A stretch of DNA of 64,000 nt from Paracoccaceae bacterium (GCA_028097405.1 JAOHEK010000011.1:1-64000), one strand, 5' to 3'; counted from the first letter of the stretch, positions 31,577 to 44,455 are shown. A program made the numbers and translations. The notes: generated by a model not told the origin, from the sequence alone.

Positions 31577-32489
31577 ACGCGTTGCCGTTTTTGGCGCAAC
31601 GGGCACCGCAGGGCAGGGGGCTGTCAGGGCGCTGATGGCTGCTGGTCATGATGTGACAAGCATCGTCCGGACGGGTCAGGATGGTCGCAAACATATCGTC
31701 GCGGATGTGACGCAGCCTTTGACAATTATAGACAAGTTTGACGTCGTAGTGTCCTGCCTTGCCTCGCGAACCGGCAGTCCACAAGATGCTTGGGCGATTG
31801 ACCATCAGGCGCATTTGAACATTCTGAAATGGGCAGAGAACACAGGCGTTACACATTTTGTTCTACTCTCTGCAATTTGTGTGCAAAAGTCAGAGTTGCC
31901 GTTTCAACATGCCAAGCTGGCGTTCGAAAATGCGTTGGCGAAAGCGCCGGTGACCCATTCCATTGTGCGCCCCACAGCGTTCTTCAAATCTTTATCGGGT
32001 CAAATCGACCGCGTGCGCGACGGGAAATCGTTCTTGGTTTTTGGGAACGGCACATTGACCGCCTGCAAACCGATCAGCGATGACGATTTGGGTCGGTTCA
32101 TAGCCAGCTGCATTGATGACCCGACCAAACACAATCAGATCCTACCCATCGGTGGCCCTGGGGCTGCGATCACCCCCCTGAACCAAGCGGCGGCGCTTTC
32201 GCGGTTGCTGAAGAAGGACGTAAAAATCAAGCGTGTACCGGTTGCCATGATCAGCGCGATCTATCACGTTTTGCGCGTGATCGGCTGGGTCATTCCGAAG
32301 GCTGCAGAAAAAGCCGAACTGGCCCGTATCGGGCGCTACTATGCGCGTGAATCCATGTTGGTTTGGGACGGTCAGCGTTATGACGCGGAAGCCACACCGT
32401 CTACAGGGACCGAGACCTTGTTTGACTATTACGCAGAGGTGATCGCCAAGGATGCGTTCGTGCACCGCGGCGATCACGCTGTGTTTTAA
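31557..32489 (+). CDS. bciA: 3,8-divinyl protochlorophyllide a 8-vinyl-reductase, BciA type
   Basis: NAD(P)-binding [31 protein letters not shown] and [20 protein letters not shown]...ILPIGGPG; overlaps the hemC 3' end. Confidence 0.85.
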   Translation: MTGAPVKRVAVFGATGTAGQGAVRALMAAGHDVTSIVRTGQDGRKHIVADVTQPLTIIDKFDVVVSCLASRTGSPQDAWAIDHQAHLNILKWAENTGVTHFVLLSAICVQKSELPFQHAKLAFENALAKAPVTHSIVRPTAFFKSLSGQIDRVRDGKSFLVFGNGTLTACKPISDDDLGRFIASCIDDPTKHNQILPIGGPGAAITPLNQAAALSRLLKKDVKIKRVPVAMISAIYHVLRVIGWVIPKAAEKAELARIGRYYARESMLVWDGQRYDAEATPSTGTETLFDYYAEVIAKDAFVHRGDHAVF

Positions 32490-33700
32490 GCGACTGCTTG
32501 GGCAATGGCGCATTGCTTCCAAAGCGATGTAAGGGCGGCCACGAGGTGATCAATATCAGCGTCTGTATGCAGTGGTGACGGGGTAAAGCGCAAACGTTCC
32601 GTCCCCTTTGGTACTGTTGGATAGTTGATCGGTTGCACGTAGATGCCCCATTCGTTCATCAGATGGTCGGCCAGCATTTTGGTCTTCACGGGATCTTTGA
32701 TCATCACTGGGACGATGTGGCTGTCGTTGAGCAGATGTGGAATGCCAGCGCGATCAAGACCGGCGCGTAATTTGGCGACTTGTTCGCGGTGACGGTGCCG
32801 TTCGGTGCTTGAGGCTTTCAGGTGCATGATTGATGCACGGGCCGCTGCGGCCACAGCAGGCGGCAAAGCGGTTGTGAAGATAAAGCCGGAGGCGAAACTG
32901 CGGATGAAATCACACAGCGGCGCAGAGCCTGTGATGTAGCCACCAACAACGCCATATGCTTTGCCCAATGTGCCTTCTATCAGGCTAATACGGTCCATCA
33001 GACCTTCTCGTTCTGCAATACCGCCACCGCGCGGGCCATACAGGCCAACGGCATGAACTTCATCAAGATAGGTCATCGCGCCATACTTCTCGGCGACCTC
33101 GACGATCTCCCGCATTGGGGCGATGTCGCCGTCCATGGAATAGACAGATTCAAATGCTACGATCTTGGGCGCATTGGCAGGCAGGCCCGCCAGTTTTGCC
33201 TCTAGGTCGGCCACGTCGTTATGTTTCCAGATCACTTTTTGTGCGCGCGAATGACGGATGCCTTCAATCATAGAGGCGTGGTTGCCGGAATCGCTGAGAA
33301 TGACGCAACCCTCTAGGCGGCTGCCTAACGTGCTAAGAGCGGCCCAGTTCGACACATAGCCAGAGGTGAACAGCAAAGCCGCCTCTTTTCCGTGTAAATC
33401 GGCCAACTCGCGTTCCAACAACAGATGGTCGTGGTTGGTGCCAGAGATGTTACGCGTCCCGCCCGCCCCCGTGCCTGTGCGTTGAACCGCTTCGCACATC
33501 GCCTCAATTACAAGCGGGTTTTGACCCATCCCGAGGTAGTCGTTCGAACACCACACGGTGACATCGCGCACCTCGCCATCTTGGTGGTTGGCCGCATGTG
33601 GAAACTTGCCACATTTCCGCTCTAGCTCGGCAAAGTAGCGATAATTGCCGTCGTCCTTGAGGGCATCGATCTGGGCTTGGAAAAGTGCGTCAAAGTTCAT
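32486..33700 (-). CDS. hemA: 5-aminolevulinate synthase
   Basis: [70 protein letters not shown]. Confidence 0.97.
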   Translation of the reverse strand: MNFDALFQAQIDALKDDGNYRYFAELERKCGKFPHAANHQDGEVRDVTVWCSNDYLGMGQNPLVIEAMCEAVQRTGTGAGGTRNISGTNHDHLLLERELADLHGKEAALLFTSGYVSNWAALSTLGSRLEGCVILSDSGNHASMIEGIRHSRAQKVIWKHNDVADLEAKLAGLPANAPKIVAFESVYSMDGDIAPMREIVEVAEKYGAMTYLDEVHAVGLYGPRGGGIAEREGLMDRISLIEGTLGKAYGVVGGYITGSAPLCDFIRSFASGFIFTTALPPAVAAAARASIMHLKASSTERHRHREQVAKLRAGLDRAGIPHLLNDSHIVPVMIKDPVKTKMLADHLMNEWGIYVQPINYPTVPKGTERLRFTPSPLHTDADIDHLVAALTSLWKQCAIAQAVA

Positions 33701-34499
33701 GGGACTGTCCTGTCTTATGGGTCGTTGGAAGTGCTGGTAACATCCAGCGCCAAAGTTTCGCGTCTGGCAGTGGGATGACCATCAACCAGTGTTCAAGTGT
33801 GGCAAGTGCGGATAACGCAAACAGCAATGCGAAGCCGACGGACTGTGCACCCGCGTCAGCCGCTATTAAACGTTCGGCAAAGCAGGCGGTGGCAACGCTG
33901 AGGAACGTTACGCCAATGACAAAGGCCGGCGTGATATTTCCTTGGCGGAAGTAGCTTTTGAGGTGGTGCAGCGGTTTGGGCACAAATTCTGTGTTGATCC
34001 GTGGCACGCCAAAGAACAAGTTCAGCTTGGCTGAAATCCGCGCCGCAAAAAGAACCAGATAGGCCCAAAATCCAAAGGTGTTTTCAGCACCCGTCGTGGC
34101 AATGGTGATCATCAACAAACCACCCAGCAAAAGCAATTCGTGGTAAGATAACGTATGCCAAGCACGGACAAATCTCGCCCAGCCTATAAGGTCTGTAGGG
34201 CAGGACCCGCGTTCAGGTCCGGTGATGACACCTGACAGAAACGCAAGTTCGATCCAGCCCCAGACCAGCAGCACCGACACAAACGCGAAATAGACGTTCG
34301 ATACGGTCAGGCTGCTTGCCGTCACAACGACCCCAAGGATGCCAAGCGCAAACAGTGGGATGCCAAAGACCACGGATTTTCCGTGCGCCGTCGCATCGCT
34401 CCCGTCAGCGCGACGCACGATCAGCAAAATGATCCCGGTGAAAAACCACCAGGAAAAGATTGCAATCAGCGCGGCTATCCATGCGGAGGTCAGCATCAA
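33690..34499 (-). CDS. puhE: Photosynthetic complex assembly protein PuhE
   Basis: Multi-TM protein between hemA and acs[17 protein letters not shown]...[27 protein letters not shown]. Confidence 0.9.
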   Translation of the reverse strand: MMLTSAWIAALIAIFSWWFFTGIILLIVRRADGSDATAHGKSVVFGIPLFALGILGVVVTASSLTVSNVYFAFVSVLLVWGWIELAFLSGVITGPERGSCPTDLIGWARFVRAWHTLSYHELLLLGGLLMITIATTGAENTFGFWAYLVLFAARISAKLNLFFGVPRINTEFVPKPLHHLKSYFRQGNITPAFVIGVTFLSVATACFAERLIAADAGAQSVGFALLFALSALATLEHWLMVIPLPDAKLWRWMLPALPTTHKTGQSHEL

Positions 34500-35623
34500 T
34501 ATACAGGCTCCAACCGTGAACTTGCGGGGACTGTGTGCTTGTGCGTGGGGATGGTGAAGACCGCGACAAAGGCAGTGGCCGCTTTGGCCATCCCTGCCAT
34601 GCGGCTGACGAACCCAGCGATTCCGCCACGTTGTTTCGCAGCTGCGATCTGACGCGAGGCGGCCTCCATCCGGTCAAGGTTTGGACGCCAGCGCGGATGG
34701 TCGATGTCCAGCGTGATCGGGAACACCTGTTTGGTGATCTCGGACGTCTTGCGGAACACTTCTTGGCCATACCACGTCACATCAACGCCGAGCGCTTCGT
34801 GAAACAAGGGGCGTTGGTGGTCGCGGACCCACATGGTGGAATAGACGGCCGTGAGGAAGAACTTGATCCACATTTTGTTGGCCCAAGTTTCTGTCAGTTT
34901 GGGGTCAGTTTTCAGCAACAAGGCGAAGGCTTCGCCGTGAGAAAACTCGTCATTGCACCATTCACGGAACCACAAAAAGATTGGATGGAACCGCATCTCA
35001 GGGTTCTTTTCAAGGTGCCGGAAGATCGTGATGTAGCGGGCGTAGCCAATCTTTTCAGACAGGTATGTCGCGTAGTAGATAAATTTTGGACGGAAGTAGG
35101 TGTACTTCTTCGCTTGCGTCAGGAACCCAAGGTTCACGCGAATGCCAGCCTCGCGCAAGGCATCGTTGATGAAGCCCGCATGGCGCGCCTCGTCACGGGC
35201 CATCAATTGAAACAAGGTTGTGATATCTTCGTTCGATCCGCGCCGCTTCATCTCTTTATAAAGGACGCACCCAGAGAATTCGGCGGTACACGACGAAATC
35301 AGGAAGTCGATGAATTCAGCCCTAAGCGCAGGTTCCATCCCGTCCCAATCGACAGTGCCCCAATCCTCGTTCTTCTTGAAGTGGCCCTTGTTTGGGTCCG
35401 ACTTCATCTTTGCAATCAAACGGTCCCATTCTGCACGCACCGGTGTGACGTCGATAGCGTCCATTTCTGCAAAGTCAGTGGTGTAAAAGCGTGGCGTCAG
35501 CAGGGTGTTCTGCATCGCAACTTCGGTCGCTTTTTCAGACGTCATTGGCCCATCAAGCGCGTCTTGCGCGGCGATGGCTTCTTCGGCGGTATTGGCGAAG
35601 GCTGAGTGTGTTGGCTTATTCAT
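34496..35623 (-). CDS. acsF: Aerobic Mg-protoporphyrin IX monomethyl ester oxidative cyclase AcsF
   Basis: Di-iron protein: EFSGCVLYKEMKRR...ARDEARHAGFINDAL; WFREWCNDEFSHGEAFALL. Start trimmed to MNKPTHSAF. Confidence 0.96.
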   Translation of the reverse strand: MNKPTHSAFANTAEEAIAAQDALDGPMTSEKATEVAMQNTLLTPRFYTTDFAEMDAIDVTPVRAEWDRLIAKMKSDPNKGHFKKNEDWGTVDWDGMEPALRAEFIDFLISSCTAEFSGCVLYKEMKRRGSNEDITTLFQLMARDEARHAGFINDALREAGIRVNLGFLTQAKKYTYFRPKFIYYATYLSEKIGYARYITIFRHLEKNPEMRFHPIFLWFREWCNDEFSHGEAFALLLKTDPKLTETWANKMWIKFFLTAVYSTMWVRDHQRPLFHEALGVDVTWYGQEVFRKTSEITKQVFPITLDIDHPRWRPNLDRMEAASRQIAAAKQRGGIAGFVSRMAGMAKAATAFVAVFTIPTHKHTVPASSRLEPVY

Positions 35624-35916
35624 GACATCACCTGCTCTGAGAACGAAAATTCGCACAATTCCATGAATTCGAAATCACCTGTTGCGCGGGTCCAAAGCTG
35701 TTCCAGTTTCGACGCGCGGGTGATTGTGGCGGTGCGGTCTTCTTCGACGACCTCGCCATATGGCGCCATGATCTCGGACCCGTGCACAAGCACGGTGTCA
35801 CCGGGGTTCACGACGGCCCCATTGTTAAATTTGACGTGTGCGGAAAGCTCCTCGAACCGGTGCGATATGGTCACGGTGCAGGGGGCTGTTTCCGTTGTTC
35901 TTGTCAGAAGTCCCAT
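35620..35916 (-). CDS. bciE: Small protein upstream of acsF, probable BciE (AcsF accessory subunit)
   Basis: 98 aa, between puhC and acsF, 4-bp overlap with acsF; position matches bciE of Rhodobacter sphaeroides. Assigned mainly by context. Confidence 0.7.
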   Translation of the reverse strand: MGLLTRTTETAPCTVTISHRFEELSAHVKFNNGAVVNPGDTVLVHGSEIMAPYGEVVEEDRTATITRASKLEQLWTRATGDFEFMELCEFSFSEQVMS

Positions 35917-35942
35917 ATGTTTGTCCCTTTGGCGAATGGTGA

Positions 35943-36410
35943 TTAGTCGATCAGCTTGGCGAAAGCTGCGACATTGTCTTGGCCATATCCGATCAATTCG
36001 ATCTTCCAGCCGGTGGTGTCATCAATCACGGCCGTGTGGCCGTTGGCGCGGCGCACAATGCGCAGCGGTTCTTCGGATGGAATGTCGTTCAACAGGCGTT
36101 CCCGCATGACGGACACCCAGATCACGTCGATAAATCCGGCCTTATCGTCTGTGGAGTGGGCGAGTTTGCCGCCATCGGCGCCAAAGACTTGCACACCCGT
36201 GCTGCGGTCTCCGATTAAGGTGATCGTAACTTCGCGCACGACATCGCTATGGGGTGCAACAGCGATCACGGGGCGGTCCGTTAAGCGGGCGTAGCCCACA
36301 AGCAGAACAGCGGCGAACATCAGTGAGAACATTGCTTTGACCAACACGGCTGGCACCATGTCGCGGTCGCGGTGTTTCATCTGATTGGCGAGAGAGTTGG
36401 TGATAGTCAT
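35943..36410 (-). CDS. puhC: Photosynthetic complex assembly protein PuhC
   Basis: Single N-terminal TM; position puhA-puhB-puhC. Confidence 0.85.
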   Translation of the reverse strand: MTITNSLANQMKHRDRDMVPAVLVKAMFSLMFAAVLLVGYARLTDRPVIAVAPHSDVVREVTITLIGDRSTGVQVFGADGGKLAHSTDDKAGFIDVIWVSVMRERLLNDIPSEEPLRIVRRANGHTAVIDDTTGWKIELIGYGQDNVAAFAKLID

Positions 36411-36416
36411 GATCTG

Positions 36417-37049
36417 TTACTCCGCTGCGATGGCATCAATACGCGACACGGGTGCGACCTGTGGCATCGAGACGCGTGTTTCAGCGGCCTCCGCAAAGAT
36501 CACGGCGACTCGGGCGGCATCAGGAATGGCACGGAACGCGGGCTGCGTGCGGCGCATATGCCAAGGGCGCACATGGGGCCATGTCATCAGATAAGACAGA
36601 CGCGTGTCGCCGATCAGCTCGAACGTCACGGTGCCAAGGCCGGAGCTCCGTACGGCGGCTTGCGCATTGCCGATGCAAACATACGGCAGGTTCAACGTCA
36701 TCGTCAGGGCGGCGCCAATGCGCATGCAGGCCCGTTTATTAGTCAGCGTGTAGACGGTGCTGCGGGCTTGGACGGTTGCAATTCCGATGATGATGAGCGC
36801 GACAAGTGCGCCGGCCAACAAGAACGGCAGGCCTTGCGCCATCGCTGCTGTAAGCGACATATCCGGGGCGACCATAATGACGCGAATTGCAGCGAGGGCT
36901 ACAAAATACCCCAAGATCCAGTTCAGCGCCCAAGCGTCCTTGGCTAGTCGTAGCGGGTTCGGCGCACCCTGCCAAAGAATGTATTCATCCGCTGGCAGTG
37001 CTTCGGGTAGGCCGCGAACGGGTTCAAATTTGAAATCATCGTGGTGCAT
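36417..37049 (-). CDS. puhB: Photosynthetic complex assembly protein PuhB (PH-like)
   Basis: DDFKFEPVRGLPEALPADEYILWQGAPNPLRLAKDAW...; between puhA and puhC. Confidence 0.92.
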   Translation of the reverse strand: MHHDDFKFEPVRGLPEALPADEYILWQGAPNPLRLAKDAWALNWILGYFVALAAIRVIMVAPDMSLTAAMAQGLPFLLAGALVALIIIGIATVQARSTVYTLTNKRACMRIGAALTMTLNLPYVCIGNAQAAVRSSGLGTVTFELIGDTRLSYLMTWPHVRPWHMRRTQPAFRAIPDAARVAVIFAEAAETRVSMPQVAPVSRIDAIAAE

Positions 37050-37105
37050 GAGTTGTCCCCTTTGATGTAGATGTCTGGCCTTGGCTGAGGCCAGACAGGT
37101 TTCGC

Positions 37106-37879
37106 TTAGATCTTTGGTTCACTGCGCGATGGATCAGCATAAAGCGTGCCACCACCGTAGTAGGCCATGATTTTTTCTTCCTCGAGCAATGTGACCCGAC
37201 CCGTATTGGTGATGCCCGGTACGTCTGCAAATTGACCTGAATAGATCGACCGCACGGTCACGCGATCATGTTGGATTCTGCAAAAATTGATTGGGATCAG
37301 GCGTGTTTGGCCTGTGCCCTCTGGGTTCAGATCAACGGTCAAATAGCGGACCATCTGCTCTGGCACGTCGATCCACATATCGATGATGCGTCCGATAACT
37401 TCGCCGTCGCCTGCAACCACAGGTTTGCCGCGCGGGTCTCGCCCTGCGGAGACTTCGAAGTCGGGCAAATCCGCCATTGGCTTGATCTTGTCGTGGCCGT
37501 GGGCGTCCAGCTCTGTCACATCGCGGCGCGGTGCCCACGCGGCAGGGCCAACGCCGTCAACCATTGGGTTGCCTGTTGGCACGTAAGGTGATCCAGCGGA
37601 TGCGGACGTGGCTTCTATTGCCAAGTTGGTGCGTTCCGCGTTCTGACCTGATGGGACTGATACGTCACCGCGACCATGTGGTAGGTGGAACGTCTTGTCG
37701 GCAGGCGTCGGGAACAAGCCAATGCTGGCTGACTCGTTGCCGTCTTCGCGTTCCAGCGGATAACCTTCGCGCATGTTTTCAGTCTGAAGGTAATACACCA
37801 GCAGTGCGAAAAAGATCCAGAACATCCAGATTGCGGCACTGGCCAAATCGAAGTTCCCGAAGAATTCATTGCCAATCAT
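37106..37879 (-). CDS. puhA: Photosynthetic reaction centre H subunit
   Basis: FFGNFDLASAAIWMFWIFFALLVYYLQTENMREGYPLE. Confidence 0.97.
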   Translation of the reverse strand: MIGNEFFGNFDLASAAIWMFWIFFALLVYYLQTENMREGYPLEREDGNESASIGLFPTPADKTFHLPHGRGDVSVPSGQNAERTNLAIEATSASAGSPYVPTGNPMVDGVGPAAWAPRRDVTELDAHGHDKIKPMADLPDFEVSAGRDPRGKPVVAGDGEVIGRIIDMWIDVPEQMVRYLTVDLNPEGTGQTRLIPINFCRIQHDRVTVRSIYSGQFADVPGITNTGRVTLLEEEKIMAYYGGGTLYADPSRSEPKI

Positions 37880-37897
37880 TGTTGTTTCCTTTGCGTG

Positions 37898-39325
37898 TCA
37901 TGTCGGAAAATCCGTCAGTTCTAGTTTGTGCGGATCTTGGGTGCCTACACCCTTTGCGCGGACCAACGGCCCAAGGGCGATAAGCGTTATGAAAAGCAGG
38001 CCAATCTCGATCTGATAGACCACCGAATAGCCGATAGCTGGCGCTTGCAGCACGTTGCCCAGATACCCGCTGCTTGCTGCCGTGTTGACGAGGTCGCGCG
38101 TGGCGCCGCCGACGAAAATCGACAGGCCAGCGCCAGTGGCTTGTGCAGCGCCCCACACGCCAAGTGCGAGGCCGCGACCAGCGGCCCCTTTGACGTCAAT
38201 CGTCATGGCGGCGGTTAGTGTCGCCACGGCAAACAGGCCACCGCCCAACCCGATCAATGCCGCACCTGCGTAGAATAAGACAGAGGACGACAGCGGGGCC
38301 GCCAGCAGCACGGCGCTGAACGCCGCAACACCAACAATCACTCCACGGCCACCTATGCGGTAAGGATCAAGGCCATCCGACAACCAGCGCGCTGCAAGGC
38401 CGAAGCCCAGCAAGGCGCCACCCGCCCACATTGCCGTCAGTAGCGTTGTGGCTGAGACCGAAAGCCCGAGGATTTCACCGCCATAAGGTTCCAGCAACAC
38501 ATCCTGCATATTGAACGCGATGGTGCCCAGAAAGATCGTGACCACAAGACGCGCCATATCCGTGTTACGTGTCAGGTCTGCCCAAGCGGTGCGAAAATGT
38601 GGCTGCGGCGCGCTACGTTCCTCTTTGCTCATGGGGGACATCTTTTCCTGCTTCCACAGGGCGATGACATTCAAAACCATCGTGACAACAGCAGCGCCTT
38701 GCACGACTTGGACCAACAGCAGCGCCGAATAATCTCTAAGCAGCGTCCCAATGATCACCGCCGACACGCCCATGCCCAACAGGTACATCACGTAAAGAAG
38801 AGATACGACCTTTGCGCGGGTCTCTTCGCTGGCGCGGTCAGCAGCAAGGGCAAGGCCCGCGGTCTGTGTCATATGCATGCCAAGTCCCGTGAGCAAAAAC
38901 GCAAGGGCCGCCGCGACTTGGCCAAACATGCCAGCGTCAATCGCGCTGTCGCCTGCCAGAACCAACAAAGCCATCGGCATGATCGCAAGACCGCCAAATT
39001 GCCAAAGCGTGCCAAACCAGAGATACGGCACCCGCTTCCACCCGATGGCAGAGCGATAATTATCAGATTTGAACCCCAGCAACGCGCGGAACGGCGCGAT
39101 CAAAACAGGAATCGCAATCATGCTGGCCACGATGAACGCAGGCACCGACAATTCCACGATCATCACGCGGTTGAGCGTGCCCAATAGCATCACAGCAGCC
39201 ATCCCGACCGAGATTTGGAACAGCGACAACCGCAGCAACTGCTTGAGCGGCAAACCGTCGCTGGCTGCATCCGCAAAGGGCAGCATTTTGAGGGTCATAC
39301 CTTTGACAGCACGCTTGGGGATCAT
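37898..39325 (-). CDS. lhaA: PucC-family light-harvesting 1 assembly protein LhaA
   Basis: LLRLSLFQISVGMAAVMLLGTLNRVMIVELSVPAFIVASMIAIPVLIAPFRALLGFKSDNYRSAIGWKRVPYLWFGTLWQFGGLA; between puhA and bchM. Confidence 0.93.
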   Translation of the reverse strand: MIPKRAVKGMTLKMLPFADAASDGLPLKQLLRLSLFQISVGMAAVMLLGTLNRVMIVELSVPAFIVASMIAIPVLIAPFRALLGFKSDNYRSAIGWKRVPYLWFGTLWQFGGLAIMPMALLVLAGDSAIDAGMFGQVAAALAFLLTGLGMHMTQTAGLALAADRASEETRAKVVSLLYVMYLLGMGVSAVIIGTLLRDYSALLLVQVVQGAAVVTMVLNVIALWKQEKMSPMSKEERSAPQPHFRTAWADLTRNTDMARLVVTIFLGTIAFNMQDVLLEPYGGEILGLSVSATTLLTAMWAGGALLGFGLAARWLSDGLDPYRIGGRGVIVGVAAFSAVLLAAPLSSSVLFYAGAALIGLGGGLFAVATLTAAMTIDVKGAAGRGLALGVWGAAQATGAGLSIFVGGATRDLVNTAASSGYLGNVLQAPAIGYSVVYQIEIGLLFITLIALGPLVRAKGVGTQDPHKLELTDFPT

Positions 39326-39987
39326 GGCCGATACTCCAACGCTTGGCTAATGTAGAAGCCAGAGGTTACGCGCGTTAGATCGCGCACATGACCCGATGTT
39401 TTTGCGGCGATTTTTGCAGTCTGGTGCGGGATCATTGTCGGCGAGCGGTCGCTGCGCGGGAACAGTTTGCCCACTCGCCACATCGCCATCAAAAGCGGGG
39501 TGCGCGGGGCTACAGTAAATACCATGTTGTCGTTTAGACGCGGCGTAAGGCCGTCTAGGATCCGCGCGATATCGTCGGCGGAATAGTAAATCATGCTGTC
39601 CATCGCAATGATATGATCAAATGTCCCAAGCGCTGGATTCAACATATCGCCCGCTGAAAACGACATCGTGCCGCGTGTGCCAGCAGGTTTGCGCTTTTCA
39701 GCGATTGCGACCAGTTGCGGGGAGATATCGACGCCGACCATATCGGCACCACGCGCCGCCAACTCGAACGACAAAGCGCCGGTGCCGCAACCTGCATCCA
39801 ATATCCGCGCCCCTGTCAGGTCATCTGGCAATTGCCCAATCAGGACATCGCGCATCCGATCACGGCCCGCACGTACTGTCGCACGGATACCGGACACGGG
39901 CGCATCAGATGTCAGACGCTCCCATGTTTTGGTTGCTGTACGGTCGAAATAGGTTTCGACATTGTCGCGTGTGGCCTCGTAAGTCAT
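39322..39987 (-). CDS. bchM: Mg-protoporphyrin IX O-methyltransferase BchM
   Basis: SAM motif ARILDAGCGTGALSFELAARGADMVGVDIS; upstream bchL. Confidence 0.95.
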   Translation of the reverse strand: MTYEATRDNVETYFDRTATKTWERLTSDAPVSGIRATVRAGRDRMRDVLIGQLPDDLTGARILDAGCGTGALSFELAARGADMVGVDISPQLVAIAEKRKPAGTRGTMSFSAGDMLNPALGTFDHIIAMDSMIYYSADDIARILDGLTPRLNDNMVFTVAPRTPLLMAMWRVGKLFPRSDRSPTMIPHQTAKIAAKTSGHVRDLTRVTSGFYISQALEYRP

Positions 39988-40896
<909 letters not shown>

Positions 40897-40909
40897 TCAA
40901 AGGTTTGGG

Positions 40910-43900
40910 TCATTCGGCTGCAATGCCCTCTAGTCTGTCTTCAATTGCGTCCGCTGCATTTTGCAGCGCGCTCAATGTGTCGGCGTCTGGTGTCCAATAG
41001 TCCCGGTCGGATGCTTCCAGCAGGCGGTTCGCCATGCGCATGGACGCCTGCGGGTTCAATTCTGCGAGGCGTTTGCGCATTACGTCATCCAGCACAAATG
41101 TCTCGGACAATTCTTCGTAGACCCAAGGGTCCACCTTGCCTGTTGTCGCGGACCAACCCACGGTATTGGTGATGCTGGCTTCGATCTGACGCACGCCTTC
41201 GTGGCCATGCTTCAAAAGTGGTTCGTAATATTTTGGGTTCAGGCTGCGGGCACGTGTTTCCAGTGCCACCTGTTCGCGCAAGGTGCGCACCTTGGCACCG
41301 CCACGTGTCTGATCACCGATATAGATCGGGGTTTCTTTGCCGCCCTTTGCGCGTTTCACCGCAGCCGCAATGCCGCCTAACGTGTCAAAGTAATGGTCAA
41401 CCGTTGTGATCCCAAGTTCGACTGATTCAAGATTTTGGTAGGCCAATTCCACATGGGCAAGCGTGTCTTGCAACAATTCCGCCTGCTTGGACGCTTCGCC
41501 ATCTGTGCCGTAAGCAAAGCTTTTGCGGGCCTGATACGCGTCGGCCAAATCGGCGTCATCGTCGAAGGCTGAGCTATCAACAAGCTGGTTTACATTGGAC
41601 CCATATGCGCCCTCAGCATTGGAAAAGACGCGCAGGGCGGCAATCTTCATGTCGCAACCCTGTGATTGGGCAAAGGCCAAGGCATTGGCGCGTATCGGGT
41701 TCATCGCGAGCGGTTCGTCCGCCATGGCACATTGATAGGCGGCATCGGCCAGAAGCTTAGTCTGCAACGGCAAAAGATCGCGGAAAATGCCGGAGAGCGT
41801 CATCACTACATCAACGCGAGGACGTCCGAGCGCCTCAAGAGACAGCAAGTCAGCACCGGACAAACGTCCGTGGCCGTCAAACCGCGGCACAGCGCCCATC
41901 AAAGTCAAAGCCTGTGCAATTGGCCCACCGTTGGACTTGATATTGTCCGATCCCCACAGAACAAGCGCCACAGTCTTTGGCAAGCCATCGTGGGTGCGCA
42001 GCAGTTCGTCGGCCTGACGGGCCCCGTCTTGCATCGCAAACGCTGTCGGCATCCGGAACGGATCAAACGCGTGAATGTTACGGCCTGTTGGCAGAATGTC
42101 TGGCGCGTTGATCACATCGCCGCCCGCGACAGGTTTGATGTATTGTCCGTTTAACCCGCGCATTAGGGCATCTAGCTCAACACTCTGGGACAGATGCTGG
42201 CGCGCGGTCTCTTTGGCCTGAGCTGTGTCAAACGTCATCAGAGCCAAAGTGTGTTCAACCGCATCTGCCGTCATCTCACGGCCAACGACATGCAAGCCAT
42301 CAGGGATCAGCGCATCTTCGGTTTCCAGCAGCTTGATCCATAACGATCCAAGATTATCGCTTGGCAAATGCATGGTTTCCGCTTGTGCGCGGATCATGTC
42401 TTCGAGCCCACGGCGCCCGTCGTCATCTGGCATCATGCTACGCCATTTGGTGAGACTGTCTTTGAGATCAGCCAACCCACGGTACAAGCCGGAGTTCTGC
42501 AAAGGCGGGGTCATATGTGTGATGGTGATCGCGTTGCTACGGCGTTTGGCCAGCGTCGCCTCAGACGGATTATTTGCAGCATACAGATACACATTTGGCA
42601 TATTGCCGATCAAGCGATCTGGCCAATCATTACCGTTACAGCCGTTCTGTTTCCCCGGCATAAATTCCAATGCACCATGCATCCCGAAGTGCAGCAGCAC
42701 ATCGGCCTTCAAGTCGTGCTTCATAAACTGGTAGAAGGCGCTGAACGCATGGGTTGGTGCGAAACCTGTCTCGAACAGCAACCGCATCGGGTCTCCCTCG
42801 TACCCGAAGGTGGGCTGTACACCAACGAAGACACGACCAAATTGCGCGCCAAGGATGAAGACATCCGACCCATTGGATTGGATACGGCCGGGGGCAGGGC
42901 CCCAGACGGTCTCTATTTCGGATAACCAAGGCGTATTGGCAACAATATCATCAGCACTGACGCGGGCCGTGACGTTAGCTTCTTGCCCGTAAGACATGGC
43001 GTTACCGTGTAAAACAGCCTCGCGCAGTTGGTCGACGGTTTGCGGCGGTGTGACGTCATAGCCGTCAGCGGCCATCTTATGCAGCGTGTTGTGCAGGCTT
43101 TCGAAGACAGACAGATACGCGGCAGTGCCCACCGCACCCGCATTCGGCGGGAAGCCGAACAATACGATGCCCACGGTCTTTTCCGCATTTGTCTTGCGGC
43201 GTAAGGTCGCCAAGCGCGCAGTTTTTTCGACCAACGCATCGATACGTTCAGGGCAGGGGGCCATCGCTTTAATCGCACCCACCGAAGCGCACTTATAAGC
43301 ACAACCCGTGCAACCGTTTGGCGCATGGCGACCGGCAAAGACTGTTGGGTTCGTGGCACCATCAATCTCTGGCAATGCAACCAGCATCGTGGCTTCAATC
43401 GGGCTGAGCCCTTGGCCACCGTCAGCCCATTGGGACAGTGTCTGAAATTCAAGCGGTTGGGCCGCGATATACGGCACATCTAATGCAGACAAAGCGGCAA
43501 TGGCCCCTTCGCTGTCGTTATACGCAGGGCCACCGACAAGGGAAAAACCCGTCAGAGAGACAATCGCGTCGATACGTCCAAGATGATACGCATCAATCGC
43601 CGGGCGCGCATCAAGGCCACCTGCAAAGGCTGGAATAACCCGCATTCCTTGCGCCTCAAAGCTGCGAATGACGTGATCGTAATGGGCCGTGTCACTTGCC
43701 AAAATATAACTACGCAACATGACGAGACCGATTGTCGGGCCGATGCCCTTGATCGGCAAATCAGCGAGATCTGTTGCAATATGATGATCCGGTAAATCAG
43801 GGTGATAGAGACCGACCTCAGGGTATTCGACAGGCGCGTCGGCCTGCACACCACGCCATTCTGTGCGTGACGCGTAGCGAGAGATCATGAACCGCACAAG

Positions 43901-44444
43901 GCTTTCGATATTGTCGTCAGACCCACCCAACCAATATTGCATCGTCAAGAACCAAGCCCGCAGATCTTGGCTTTTGCCCGGAATGAGACGCAGAATTTTA
44001 GGGATGCGACGCAGCATCTTCATCTGACCCGCACCAGCGTTACCGGACTTCTTGGCAGGCTTCAGCTTTTTCAACAGCGCCATTGCACCTGTCGCCGGGC
44101 GCAGCATATCCAAATCGCCCATTTTGGTTAGCTGCACAATTTCCTGATCAGCGATGATACCGGCCATGGCATCGCAGCCGTCGCGGCGGGCCTTCAGGTC
44201 AGGCAAAATCGCTTTGATATGTTCTTCGAGGAAGATCACCGAGGTCACAATGATATGCGCCGATGCGATATCAGCCTTCGCCGCGTCCAAGGCCTGCGGA
44301 TCTTTTGCCCATTCGGCCGCCGCATGAATTTTCAAGGCTAGGCCCGGAAAATCAGCCGCCAATTGCGGGGCTACGCGTGCAGCCGGACCTGCCGCGTGGC
44401 GATCCAGCGTTAACAACACAACGTTGTACGGTTGATATGTTATT

Positions 44445-44455
<11 letters not shown>
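40910..44455 (-). CDS. bchH: Magnesium chelatase subunit H BchH (TTG start proposed)
   Basis: CobN/BchH family; [23 protein letters not shown] start context. The ORF to 44554 overlaps bchB, so an internal TTG at 44455 is the likely start. Confidence 0.95.

Noticed and set aside
34535-35605. 356-aa plus-strand ORF antisense to acsF
   Set aside because: Lies fully opposite the confidently identified acsF; no recognisable domains. Long antisense ORFs are expected in this coding pattern.
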